The notes under the pieces were generated by a model. That model was not told where the DNA came from. It saw only the letters and a list, made by a program, of their open reading frames with translations, and did no database searches. Of a DNA stretch of 64,000 nt, positions 16,997 to 26,071 are shown one piece after another (the stretch's first letter is position 1; each line of letters starts with the position of its first letter). The position numbers and the translations under genes were made by a program. This stretch comes from Roseiarcus sp963806935 (GTDB lineage Bacteria; Pseudomonadota; Alphaproteobacteria; Rhizobiales; Beijerinckiaceae), in NCBI GenBank assembly GCA_963806935.1, contig CAWEAT010000022.1:1-64000 (forward strand), read 5' to 3'.

Positions 16997-19202
16997 CTCC
17001 CGCGCCGCCCAGGCTTCAAGGACGAAGGCCGTCCTGCAGGTGCAGGATCTCCAAGTCTACTACGGGGAGTCGCACGCTCTGCAGGGCGTCTCGCTCACGC
17101 TCGAGCGCGGGGTCCTATCGGTCGTCGGACGCAACGGCATGGGCAAGACGACGCTCTGCAACGCGATCGTCGGCCTGATGCCAGTACGATCTGGGACGAT
17201 CCGTTTCGAAGGGCGCGAACTCGTCGGACTCGAGCCCCATACGATCGCCCGCGCTGGCGTCGGCTACGTCCCGCAGGGGCGGCGCCTTTGGCCGAGCCTT
17301 TCGGTCGATGAGACATTGCGGCTCAGCGCACGGGCGCGCGGCGACTGGACGGTCGAGCGGATCTATTCGATCTTTCCACGTCTGGCCGACCGGCGCTCGA
17401 ACGGCGGCGGCCAGCTGTCGGGCGGCGAGCAGCAAATGCTTGCGATCGCGCGCGCGCTGCTTGGCAATCCGCGGCTTCTTATCATGGACGAGCCGACCGA
17501 GGGTCTGGCGCCGATGATCGTGGTCCAGGTGCGAGATCTCTTGATCCGTCTCGCCCATGAGGAGGATCTCGCCGTCCTTGTGGTCGAACAAAACATCGGG
17601 GTCGCGACCTCAGTCTCTGACCATGTCGCGATCATGGTCAATGGGCGAGTGAACCGGATCATGGACGCGAGCGCGCTCGCCGCCGACCGCGACCTGCAAC
17701 AACGGTTGCTCGGCGTCGGCCGGCACGCCCAGGAGGAAATCGACGGCGCCGCCGCGCTCCCAGCGCCTGCATCGACGCCCTTGTCCGCCGAGGTTCAGGT
17801 CTTTCGCGTTGCGCGGGGCGATGCGAACGGCGACGACGATGCGCCTGTCTATCGCGCGGACCATCTGCCCAATCGGTGGGGCCTGCGGCCGGCCCCCGCG
17901 GTCGCCCCAGCGCCCGCAGCCGCCGCTAGCGAGCCGCGACCGCTGCTTCCCCTGCCTTTCGCGGAGCGCATCGGCCGCACAGCGCTCATCGTCGGGACTT
18001 TCGATACCAAGGGAGCGGAGCTGCGCTTCATTCGCGATCGGCTTCGCGTCTACGGGGTGCCCGTGCGCACGGTCGACCTGTCGACGTCCGGAAAGCCGTC
18101 GCGCGCCGACGTCACCCCATCGCAAGTTGCGGCAATGCATCCCGGCGGCTCCGCTGCTGTCTTCTCCAGCGACCGCGGCGCTTCGGTCACCGCGATGTCG
18201 GAGGCGTTCGCGCGCTGGATTGACCGGGAACGTGGGATCGGCGGCGTTATCTCAGCGGGTGGCTCGGGCGGCACCACGCTGGCCACCGCGGGGATGCGGC
18301 GTCTGCCGCTCGGCGTGCCCAAGATCATGGTTTCGACCGTCGCGTCCGGCCAGGTTGCGTCCTATGTGGGCTCGGCCGACATCATGATGCTCCACTCGGT
18401 CGCGGACGTTCAGGGCGTCAATGCGATCACCGAGCAGGTGCTCGGCAATGCGGCGCATGCGCTCGCTGGCATGATTGCCGCAAGCCCGTCACCCGAGGAG
18501 CGGGAAGCTCGGCGCCGTCTCGCGCGGCCCGCGATCGGCATGACGATGTTCGGGGTAACGACGCCCGCCGTGCAGGGCATCGCCAAGAGACTCGAGGGCG
18601 ATTTTGATTGTCTGGTATTCCACGCGACGGGCGCTGGGGGCCGTTCGATGGAGAGCCTCGCCGACTCGGGGCTTCTCGCGGGAATGATAGATCTGACGAC
18701 AACCGAAGTCGCCGACATGCTGGTCGGCGGCGTCTTCCCCTGTGACAGCGACCGCTTCGGAGCTGCGATTCGCACCGGGCTGCCATATGTGGGGTCGGTC
18801 GGGGCGATGGATATGGTGAACTTCGGTCCCCGCGACACCGTGCCTGAGAAGTTTCGCAATCGCCGGTTCGTCGTTCACAATGCGAACGTCACCTTGATGC
18901 GCACGACGCCTGAGGAGAACCGGGCCGCGGGGGAGTGGTACGGCGAAAGGCTGAATCGGATGGAAGGCCCTGTCCGGCTGTTGCTTCCCGAGGGAGGAGT
19001 ATCGGCGTTGGACGCGCCCGGCAATCCGTTTCACGACCCCGAGGCCGACGCGGCCCTGTTCGATGCGCTCGAACGAACGGTCCGCCAGACGCCGCGCAGG
19101 CGTATCGAGCGCGTCAAGGCGAACGTCAACGAAGATGCTTTCATTTCTGCGATGACGGCGGCGTTCCTCGCTGTCGGACCGCGCCGCGAACGGAGAGCCT
19201 GA
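16989..19202 (+). CDS. LivF-like ATPase fused to Tm-1-like (UPF0261) domain
   Basis: The ATG at 16989 gives 737 residues. Residues 1-235 are a LivF-type ABC ATPase (Walker A GRNGMGKTT, signature LSGGEQQMLAIARAL, Walker B LLIMDEPTEGLAP). An Ala/Pro-rich linker follows (about 240-325), then a complete UPF0261/Tm-1-like domain from about 327 (TALIVGTFDTKGAELRFI, SAGGSGGTTLATAGM, VGSVGAMDMVNFGP). Tm-1 of tomato blocks tobamovirus replication and has this domain followed by a TIM-barrel domain; its bacterial enzyme activity is unknown. The next gene supplies the barrel. The fusion links the unknown enzyme physically to transport. Confidence 0.87.
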   Translation: MDSSRAAQASRTKAVLQVQDLQVYYGESHALQGVSLTLERGVLSVVGRNGMGKTTLCNAIVGLMPVRSGTIRFEGRELVGLEPHTIARAGVGYVPQGRRLWPSLSVDETLRLSARARGDWTVERIYSIFPRLADRRSNGGGQLSGGEQQMLAIARALLGNPRLLIMDEPTEGLAPMIVVQVRDLLIRLAHEEDLAVLVVEQNIGVATSVSDHVAIMVNGRVNRIMDASALAADRDLQQRLLGVGRHAQEEIDGAAALPAPASTPLSAEVQVFRVARGDANGDDDAPVYRADHLPNRWGLRPAPAVAPAPAAAASEPRPLLPLPFAERIGRTALIVGTFDTKGAELRFIRDRLRVYGVPVRTVDLSTSGKPSRADVTPSQVAAMHPGGSAAVFSSDRGASVTAMSEAFARWIDRERGIGGVISAGGSGGTTLATAGMRRLPLGVPKIMVSTVASGQVASYVGSADIMMLHSVADVQGVNAITEQVLGNAAHALAGMIAASPSPEEREARRRLARPAIGMTMFGVTTPAVQGIAKRLEGDFDCLVFHATGAGGRSMESLADSGLLAGMIDLTTTEVADMLVGGVFPCDSDRFGAAIRTGLPYVGSVGAMDMVNFGPRDTVPEKFRNRRFVVHNANVTLMRTTPEENRAAGEWYGERLNRMEGPVRLLLPEGGVSALDAPGNPFHDPEADAALFDALERTVRQTPRRRIERVKANVNEDAFISAMTAAFLAVGPRRERRA

Positions 19203-20047
19203 TGCCGCGTCTAGGACGTCAGGCTATCCTCGACAAGTTGCACGCGATGAAGGAAGCGCGCCGGCCAATCATCGGGGGCGGAGCGGGAACGGGCATTTCG
19301 GCCAAATGCGAGGAGGCAGGCGGCATCGACCTCATTGTCATCTACAACTCCGGTCGCTACCGCATGGCGGGGCGCGGGTCTCTCGCCGGCATGCTCGCCT
19401 ATGGCAACGCCAACGAGATTGTCCGCGAAATGGCCTATGAAGTGCTGCCCGTGGTCAAGCGAACCCCGGTGCTCGCAGGCGTCAACGGCACCGATCCGTT
19501 CTGCCTCTTCGATCCGTTTCTCGATGACCTCAAGCGCCTGGGCTTTTCGGGCGTGCAAAACTTCCCGACCGTCGGCCTCATCGACGGAATCATGCGCGCC
19601 AATCTCGAAGAGACCGGCATGTCCTATGCGCTCGAAGTCGAGATGATCGCGCTCGCACACGCTAAAGACATGCTGACGACGCCTTACATCTTCAGCGCTG
19701 CCGACGCTGCGGCCATGGCCAACGCGGGCGCCGACATCGTCGTCTGCCATCTTGGGTTGACCACGGGCGGCGCGATCGGGGCCCAGTCGGGCCGCAAGCT
19801 CGAGGAGTGCCCGGCGCTCATCGACGATTGGGCCGAGGCCGCGCTTGCAGTCAATCCACAGATGATCGTGCTCGCTCATGGCGGCCCAGTATCCGAACCA
19901 GCGGACGCCGAATACATCCTACAGTCGTCTCGGAGTTGTCACGGCTTCTACGGCGCTTCCTCGATGGAGCGGCTGCCGACGGAACGCGCCATGGTCGACC
20001 AGACCAGGCGATTTAAAGCTATCACTTTCGGCCAATCGGGCGTGTAG
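19202..20047 (+). CDS. Tm-1 C-terminal-type TIM-barrel (PEP hydrolase-like) protein
   Basis: A 281-residue TIM-barrel of the phosphoenolpyruvate hydrolase-like family (PF09370). Markers are RPIIGGGAGTGISAKCEEAG, IVIYNSGRYRMAGRGSLAGM and PVLAGVNGTDPFCLFDPFLD, with HLGLTTGGAIGAQ near the end. The start codon shares one base with the upstream stop (TGATG). In tomato Tm-1 the two domains are one protein; here they are neighbouring genes. The barrel resembles isocitrate-lyase/PEP-mutase-like enzymes, so C-C or C-P chemistry on a 2-oxo acid is plausible, but this is inference. Confidence 0.85.
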   Translation: MPRLGRQAILDKLHAMKEARRPIIGGGAGTGISAKCEEAGGIDLIVIYNSGRYRMAGRGSLAGMLAYGNANEIVREMAYEVLPVVKRTPVLAGVNGTDPFCLFDPFLDDLKRLGFSGVQNFPTVGLIDGIMRANLEETGMSYALEVEMIALAHAKDMLTTPYIFSAADAAAMANAGADIVVCHLGLTTGGAIGAQSGRKLEECPALIDDWAEAALAVNPQMIVLAHGGPVSEPADAEYILQSSRSCHGFYGASSMERLPTERAMVDQTRRFKAITFGQSGV

Positions 20048-20059
20048 GGAGATATCGCG

Positions 20060-22250
20060 GTGGGCGCGGAAACTGTCGGATCGGTGATCCTCTGGCTGAT
20101 CGTCGTTGCAATCCTCATCGTGATCGCTGTCTATTTGCTGCGCTGGCTATACCGCCGTTCATCAAAGGAGACTGCGTTCGTTCGAACCGGTTTCGGCGGC
20201 GAGAAGGTCGTCATCAGCGGCGGCGCATTTGTAGTTCCGGTCCTGCACGACATTACTCCGGTCGGCATGAACGTGATGCGGATTGAGGTGTCGCGCCGCC
20301 AGACGCAGGGTCTCATCACTAAGAACCGAATGCGTGTCGATGTCGTCGCCGACTTCTATGTTCGCGTCGGCTCGACCCGCGAGGAGGTTAGCCGCGCGGC
20401 CCAGACGCTTGGCCGGCGCACGCTGGAGTCGGACGGGGTGCGGGAACTAATGGAGGGTCGGTTTGCGGCCGCCCTTCGGACCGGCGCCGCGCAAATGACA
20501 CTCGAGGAACTGCACGAGCGGCGGCAGGACTACGCCGAGGCGGTGAAGGCCGCCGCCCGCGAAGGGCTCGCCCAAAACGGCCTGGAACTCGAAAGCGTAG
20601 CCATCGTTGACTTGGACCAGACCGGCCTCGAATTCTTCGATAGCTCCAATGCATTCGACGCCGAAGGCCTCACGCAACTGACGGAGGCGATAGAAGCGCG
20701 CCGGCGCATGCGCAACGAAATCGAACAGCGCACCCAGATTGAGATTCGGACCCAGAATCTGGATGCGCAGCGGCAGGCGCTCGACATCGAGCGGGAAGGC
20801 GAATACGCGCGGCTGGCGCAGGAGCACGACGTCGAAATCCGGCGCGCGGCCCAGCGTCTTGCGCTCGCCAAGGACCGCGCCGAACGGGAGCGGGAGAGCG
20901 AGCAGGTGCAGATCGCAGCAAATGAGGAAGTCGAGAAGGCGAGGCTGTATCAAGAGCGGAGCCTCGCGGAGACCCGGATCAAGAACCAGGAAGAGATCGA
21001 GCAACGGGAAATCTCGCGCCGCAGGCTGATCGACGAGGCGGAGATGCGCTCACGCGAGTTGACTGAAACGGAGCAGATAAAGCTCGAACTCACGCTGGAG
21101 ACCGCCCGTATCGAGCGGGAACGGCAGCAGAGCGAACTCGAAGTGCAGCGCCGCCGTGCGCTTGAGATCGTCGAGATCAGTCGGCAGATCGCGCTCGCGG
21201 TCAAGGCTGCCGAGCTCACCCAAGCAGAGGCGGAGAAGAGGCGGGCCGAGATTGCTGCGGCCCAGGATGTCGAGACGGCCCGCATCGCCCAGGAGCGTGC
21301 GCTTGATTCCGCCCGGCTCGAACGAGAGCGCGCGCTGGATGCGCTCAATATCGCCAAGCGGCAGGCGTTCGAGGAGGCAGAGATCACCTCCAACGAGGAG
21401 GTCGAGCGGGCGCGGATCGCGACCGAACGAGGTTTGACAGAGGCGCGCGTGTCGCGGGACGGCGAGATTCGCCGCCTGGAGGTCGAGCGAGACCGGTCGA
21501 TCGAGCTCGCGGAGATCCAGCGCGCCATCGCGATCGCAAGGGCGACGACTGAGCGCTCCGTCGCCATCGCCGCTTCAGAAGGAGCGCGGGCGAAGGCGAT
21601 CGAAGCGGAGGAGCATGCCATCACGACCCGCGAGCGCGAGATCGCAGAACGCCGGAAGTCGACCGAACTGATCGCAGCAGCGAGGGACAGCGAACGCGAA
21701 GCCCTGCGCCTGACCCGAAGGGCAGAGGCTGAAAAGAAGGCCGCACTGAAGTCTCGCGGACGCCGCCCGGATCACTGCGTCGGGCGAAGCGGAGGCGGAA
21801 AAGATCAAGGCCGAGGCCGCGGCCGCGCGCTACGAGGTCGATGCTAAGGGCGCAATGCAGCTCAACGAAGCGGAGAATGCGCTCACCGAGGCGGCTCGCC
21901 TCTCTCGCTTCCGGGGCAAACTGCTCGATCGCATCGAAGGCATCGTTCGCGAGAGCGTGCGGCCGATGGAGAAGATCGACGCCATCAAGATCCTCCATAT
22001 CGACGGGTCGAACGGCGCGGGCGCCGGCCATCGCAATGTCACGGATGAAGTCATCGATTCGGCGTTGCGATATCGTGTCCAGGCGCCGATGATCGATAGC
22101 CTGATGAAGGAGATCGGGATTGAGGGCGCCGGTCTGGGCCGCCTGACCGAAGTCCTGCGCGACGCCAAGGACATCGCCAACCTCACCCAAAAGCAGGAAA
22201 AGCCGGGGATCGATCCGCCCCCCACCGACGATCACGATGAGAACCGTTAA
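20060..22250 (+). CDS. Flotillin-like SPFH/band 7 protein, frameshifted near the C-terminus
   Basis: GTG start; one transmembrane helix (about residues 8-27, VILWLIVVAILIVIAVYLLR), an SPFH domain (about 35-200), then some 400 residues of Glu/Arg/Ala-rich coiled coil. Near 21750 one base shifts the frame. The other frame continues with ADAARITASGEAEAEKIKAE, the typical flotillin Ala-Glu repeat, and a C-terminal domain to 22250. Rebuilt length is about 730 residues. Flotillins scaffold membrane microdomains and large complexes. Its presence inside a catabolic transport operon is unusual and may mean it organises the importer. Confidence 0.83.
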
Positions 22251-22259
22251 GGCTTGAGC

Positions 22260-22700
22260 ATGGCGAAAGTATACAGTTCGGCGGTGATTCCAGCGGCGGC
22301 AAGCGCGGTCTGGACCATCGTTCGCGACTTCAACGCGTTGCCAAAATGGACGCCGTTCGTGGCGGAAAGCCGGATCGAGCAGAACAGACCGTCCGACCAG
22401 ATCGGCTGCATCCGCAATTTTACTCTCAAGGACGGCGGCCGAATCCGTGAACGCCTGCTTGCGCTTTCCGACTACGAAATGTCGTTCGAATATTCGATTC
22501 TTGAAAGTCCGATGGGGGTCGAGAACTATGTTGCGACCTTTCGCCTGATCCCGATCACCGACGTCGATCATACATTCGCGGAATGGACTGCCGAGTTCGA
22601 CGCTGCGCCGGAAAAAGAGGACGGGCTCGTCCAGTCGATCGGCACGAACGTGTTTGCGACTGGTCTCAGCAGCCTGAAAGCTCGCTTCGCGCTTAGATGA
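22260..22700 (+). CDS. SRPBCC-family (polyketide cyclase/START-like) protein
   Basis: A 146-residue helix-grip protein starting at 22260; a TTG six bases upstream is a less likely start. The N-terminal strand-helix (VIPAAASAVWTIVRDFNALP), the middle strands (DQIGCIRNFTLKDGGRIRER, YSILESPMGVENYVATFRL) and the long C-terminal helix are the SRPBCC pattern. These domains bind hydrophobic ligands in a deep pocket, and some are hydrolases or cyclases. The next gene is a paralogue, with ATGA coupling, so the pair may act together on the operon's substrate. Confidence 0.82.
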   Translation: MAKVYSSAVIPAAASAVWTIVRDFNALPKWTPFVAESRIEQNRPSDQIGCIRNFTLKDGGRIRERLLALSDYEMSFEYSILESPMGVENYVATFRLIPITDVDHTFAEWTAEFDAAPEKEDGLVQSIGTNVFATGLSSLKARFALR

Positions 22701-23182
22701 AGGTCGATATCCGCCGTACGACTGTGATTGATGCGCCAGTCGATGAGCTTTGGACGATCCTTCGCGACTTCAATAGTCATGCTGGCTGGCATCCAGCGGT
22801 TGAAACCAGTCGGATCGAAGGCGGCGAGACCGGCGACCAGATTGGCGCTGTGCGCGACTTCAGGCTGACGGACGGATCGCGTATCCGCGAGCAGCTGCTC
22901 TATCTCTCGGACTCAAGGAAGAGCTTCGGCTATTGCATCCTTGAGGCGCCGTCACCGCTGCGCAATTATGTCGCGCACGTTCGGCTGAGGCCAGTCACCG
23001 GCGAGCACGCCTGCTTGTGGGAATGGCGCGCCTCGTTCGATCCGCCTGCTTCCCAGCGGGACCGGCTGGCCCGTTTCGTGTCGCGACGATATCATCGAGG
23101 CGGGCTTTGCCGCGATGCGCAGTTTTCTGCGCGGAGAGCGGAGCGGCTCGGTCATTGTCCCCGCGGCCTCCCGAACAATTGA
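22697..23182 (+). CDS. Second SRPBCC-family protein, frameshifted
   Basis: A paralogue of the preceding gene (WTILRDFNSHAGWHPAVETS; DQIGAVRDFRLTDGSRIREQ). The frame is coherent up to about 23080 (RDRLARFV). The adjacent frame then carries DDIIEAGFAAMRSFLRGERS, the expected C-terminal helix. The original frame ends with a TGA at 23182 that overlaps the next ATG (TGATG), which suggests the true stop is there and that two compensating indels may be present. Function as for the first copy: ligand binding or cyclase-like. Confidence 0.72.
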   Translation: MKVDIRRTTVIDAPVDELWTILRDFNSHAGWHPAVETSRIEGGETGDQIGAVRDFRLTDGSRIREQLLYLSDSRKSFGYCILEAPSPLRNYVAHVRLRPVTGEHACLWEWRASFDPPASQRDRLARFVSRRYHRGGLCRDAQFSARRAERLGHCPRGLPNN

Positions 23183-24174
23183 TGCGCCGGGCGGTGTCGA
23201 CGAGTGTGGAAATCGTGCTGACGCGTTACGGCGGCCCCGAGGTTCTGGAAGCCCGCAGGGCGCGAATTCGCGAGCCGGGCGCAGGCGAAGCTCGCATTCG
23301 GCAGTCAGCGATCGGAGTCAACTTCATCGACGTCTATTGTCGTCGCGGGAGCTTCGATCTGGTCGCGCCCGGCGGCGTCCCCGGAATGGAAGCGGCGGGC
23401 GTCGTCGAGAGCGTCGGACCGAATGTCACGAACGTCCGGCCCGGAGACCGTGTTGCTTACGCCTGCGCTCCGCCGGGCGCCTATGCCTCGATGCGCGTCA
23501 TGCGGACCGATCTCCTTGTCCGCCTGCCGGAATTCCTTAGCGACACCAGCGCCGCAACGCTGCTGTTGAAAGGCGTGACCGCGGGTTTTCTCCTGCATGA
23601 TGTGGCTCAGGTCAAGCCGGGGTCGCTTATTCTCGTTCATGCGGCGGCGGGAGGCGTTGGGCAGATTCTGTCCCGCTGGGCGAAGGCTCTTGGCGCTGTC
23701 GTGATCGGCGCAGCGTCAACGGAGGCGAAAGCCGAGCAAGCGCGCCGCGCCGGATGCGACTCGGTCATCGTGTACGGCCGCGAGGATCTCGCGGCCGCGG
23801 TGATGCGTTTCACTTCTGCACGTGGGGTTGATGTTGTCTATGACGCCGTCGGCAAGGAAACGTTCGACCTATCGGTCGGGTGCCTCGCCTCTCCCGGCCA
23901 TCTCGTCAGTTTCGGTCAGGCATCCGGCGACGTTGGCGTCCAATCGATCGATCGGCTCGCCAGCCGATCGGTGACGCTCTCGCGCCCCAACTATGTTCAC
24001 TATACGGACACGCCCGCGAAGATCCGGACCCAAAGCGAGCGGCTGTTCGCAGCGATCCGCGCAGGCGCGGTCATCGTCTCGCGCCCGACAACTTTCGCAC
24101 TGGCGGACGCCGCCGCCGCCCACGCGGAACTCGAAAGCCGGCGTACAATGGGGTCGCTCGTCCTGATTCCCTGA
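23182..24174 (+). CDS. NADPH:quinone oxidoreductase-type MDR protein
   Basis: A 330-residue zinc-free medium-chain dehydrogenase/reductase. It has the N-terminal GroES-like domain (IGVNFIDVYCRRGSFDLVAP, GMEAAGVVESVGPNVTNVRP) and a Rossmann domain with the NADPH loop AAAGGVGQILSRWAKALG. No Cys/His zinc ligands are present, as in QorA. It reduces quinones or enones using NADPH. It is the last gene of the long operon, where it may remove a reactive intermediate. Confidence 0.87.
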   Translation: MRRAVSTSVEIVLTRYGGPEVLEARRARIREPGAGEARIRQSAIGVNFIDVYCRRGSFDLVAPGGVPGMEAAGVVESVGPNVTNVRPGDRVAYACAPPGAYASMRVMRTDLLVRLPEFLSDTSAATLLLKGVTAGFLLHDVAQVKPGSLILVHAAAGGVGQILSRWAKALGAVVIGAASTEAKAEQARRAGCDSVIVYGREDLAAAVMRFTSARGVDVVYDAVGKETFDLSVGCLASPGHLVSFGQASGDVGVQSIDRLASRSVTLSRPNYVHYTDTPAKIRTQSERLFAAIRAGAVIVSRPTTFALADAAAAHAELESRRTMGSLVLIP

Positions 24175-24195
24175 GATCCTCGTCGCGCGGCCCCC

Positions 24196-25380
24196 TCACG
24201 CAGACCGGAACGTAAAGTCTGGCAGATTCAGGAGGGCGCCGCCTTTCATTGCGGATTCGTGCGCGAGTATTCCGGCGCACGTGATGTTCGCCGACCGGAC
24301 GCTGTCCGGGAAGGGATCGCGGCCTGCGTGAAGCGCGGAGACGAATTCATGCACGAGGTGCGGGTGCGATCCGCCGTGGCCCTCAAGCGACCCGGGATCA
24401 GTGACAAGGTGGGCATGGGTCCCATCTGGATCCGCTCCTTCGCCGCGAGCGAGGTTCTGATATTCCGGCAGATCCAGAAAGGTCTTGGTGGTGAAGTGGC
24501 GAACGGGTTCAGGCAGGAGTTCGGCATAGTCCGGTGCAGCGACATGTTCCGCGGTCTGAGCTTGCGGCCGTTTCGCGCTATGCAGGATGAGGCCTTCGCC
24601 CTCGATCAGCGGCCACTCGATCGACGCCTTGGTTCCGAACACGTCGAAGCTCTCGCGATACTGACGCGCCGCGTCGAAGAGACAACGGTAGACTCGGGCG
24701 ACCACGTCCGAATCCTTGATCGATATGTGGGCAGTTTCGATCGCGAATGGCGAACCGTAGCGAGCGACGAGGTCGTCGCGGATTCGGCCCGATCCGAAGC
24801 AGGAGACGGTCTTAGCCTCCCCGTCCAGGATCGAGAGGCAAGGCGCGACGCAGTGCGTCGCGTAGTACATCGGCGGCAACCCCGGCCAGCCGTCCGGCCA
24901 GCCGTCCATGTCCTGGTGGTGGCTTCCTTGCAGAAATTGAATCCGCCCGAGCCGCCCGCTGCGATAGAGCTCGCGAGCGAATAGATATTCCCGTGAGTAG
25001 AGAACCGTTTCGGCCATCATATATTTGAGCCCCGTCTCGCGAACGAGCGCGACAATCTCATGGCATTCGTCGACCGAGATGGCCATCGGCACCGTGCACA
25101 TAACGTGCTTGCCGGCTTTGAGCGCAGCGATCGTCATCCAACCGTGGTCGGTGAGGGGCGAGTTGATATGGACGAAGTCGACTTCGCGATCGGCGAGTAC
25201 ATCTTCGAATCGCTGGTAGCGCCGTTCCACGCCAAACGCGTTCCCGACCGCATCGAGGGCGGCTTTGGACCTCCGACAGATCGCGTACATGTTGGCAAGC
25301 GGATGGCGCTTATAGATGGGAATGAATTGCGCGCCGAAGCCGAGACCGACAATGGCGACGTTGACCTTGCCCTTGCTCAT
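24196..25380 (-). CDS. Gfo/Idh/MocA-family oxidoreductase
   Basis: A 394-residue NAD(P)-dependent oxidoreductase, convergent with the catabolic operon. The N-terminal Rossmann fold begins VNVAIVGLGFGAQFIPIY, and the EKP-equivalent segment reads HVMCTVPMAISVDECHEIVA, with Thr-Val in place of the usual Glu-Lys. The substrate domain has HHQDMDGWPDGWPG and a His-rich C-terminal region (GSHPHLVHEFVSALHAGRDP). Family members oxidise sugars, inositols and related polyols. Loss of the canonical Lys of the EKP motif makes the reaction uncertain. Confidence 0.82.
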   Translation of the reverse strand: MSKGKVNVAIVGLGFGAQFIPIYKRHPLANMYAICRRSKAALDAVGNAFGVERRYQRFEDVLADREVDFVHINSPLTDHGWMTIAALKAGKHVMCTVPMAISVDECHEIVALVRETGLKYMMAETVLYSREYLFARELYRSGRLGRIQFLQGSHHQDMDGWPDGWPGLPPMYYATHCVAPCLSILDGEAKTVSCFGSGRIRDDLVARYGSPFAIETAHISIKDSDVVARVYRCLFDAARQYRESFDVFGTKASIEWPLIEGEGLILHSAKRPQAQTAEHVAAPDYAELLPEPVRHFTTKTFLDLPEYQNLARGEGADPDGTHAHLVTDPGSLEGHGGSHPHLVHEFVSALHAGRDPFPDSVRSANITCAGILAHESAMKGGALLNLPDFTFRSA

Positions 25381-25632
25381 GACGCCGCGCCTCTCTTATG
25401 TTCGGTATGCCGCCGCTGCCCAGTGCTGAGCTAGACTACGTCCTTTTGACCCCGTGTCTCTGACAAAGCCGGCTTGGACGGTAACACAATTGCCAGGTAA
25501 AATGTTGTTCTTGGTATGATCATGGGCAGTATTACGCACTAGCGAAATTTTCGAGTTGCACGCAGCCAAAAGGGAGCGCACGCTGGAAACAGCATATGCG
25601 ACTACCGGCCGCTTGCAGCAGGGGAGGGCATA
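25381..25632. promoter_or_regulatory. AT-richer upstream region of the RiPP candidate locus
   Basis: About 250 bases between divergent genes hold no coding frame and are clearly lower in GC than the window. It must contain the promoter of the first small protein gene, which has a strong GGGGAGGG ribosome site just before 25633. No operator is obvious. Confidence 0.5.
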
Positions 25633-25953
25633 ATGGCTCAGGATGATCCGCTCAAGGAAGCATTGAGCATGCTCTCCTCAGAGCAACTTGAGGCATTGAG
25701 AACGGCCCTCGCACAATCCAGCTCCGATGGCCGCGCCAAGGTGCTTTCCGAACACCAAATCGAGACGCTGAGATCCGAAGCCGCCAACTATCATCTTGCG
25801 CAAAAACGCGCGGTCGAGGCGGTCGGCGTGCTGTGGAACGCTCGCTTGGATTTGGCGATCGACACGGGTGACGTCGCGCGCATCGACAGCGCGATGGCGC
25901 GACCGGTGGCGATCTACGATAACTGCAATTGCCTCTCGGAAGCGAACGAATAA
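25633..25953 (+). CDS. Candidate RiPP precursor 1 (YDNC-x-C tail)
   Basis: A 106-residue soluble protein with no signal peptide. The first 90 residues are helical (DPLKEALSMLSSEQLEALRT; RSEAANYHLAQKRAVEAVGV; LWNARLDLAI) and end RPVAIYDNCNCLSEANE. A paralogue follows 118 bases downstream; by eye about two thirds of residues match in the leader-like part, and the tails differ after YDNC-x-C. A conserved leader with a variable Cys-containing tail beside a radical SAM maturase is the usual pattern of a ribosomal peptide precursor. Y-D-N also fits the aromatic-X-Asn motif of three-residue cyclophane enzymes. Precursor status is inferred; no named family recognised. Confidence 0.6.
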   Translation: MAQDDPLKEALSMLSSEQLEALRTALAQSSSDGRAKVLSEHQIETLRSEAANYHLAQKRAVEAVGVLWNARLDLAIDTGDVARIDSAMARPVAIYDNCNCLSEANE

Positions 25954-25997
25954 ATCCATCGCGGCAAATGTATAAAACTGAGCGTTTGAATAAGGCG

Positions 25998-26031
25998 CAG
26001 GGTTCACTGACGTAGCAGGGTTCACTAACGT
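25998..26031 (+). repeat. Two direct 16-bp repeats between the paralogues
   Basis: CAGGGTTCACTGACGT (25998-26013) and CAGGGTTCACTAACGT (26016-26031) differ at one base and are 18 bases apart, about 40 bases before the second precursor gene. Tandem spacing of nearly two helical turns suggests a regulator site; a duplication scar is the alternative. Confidence 0.6.
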
Positions 26032-26071
26032 GTAAGCAAACTCGTTCGTTTCTCAACTGAGGGAGTGCTTT

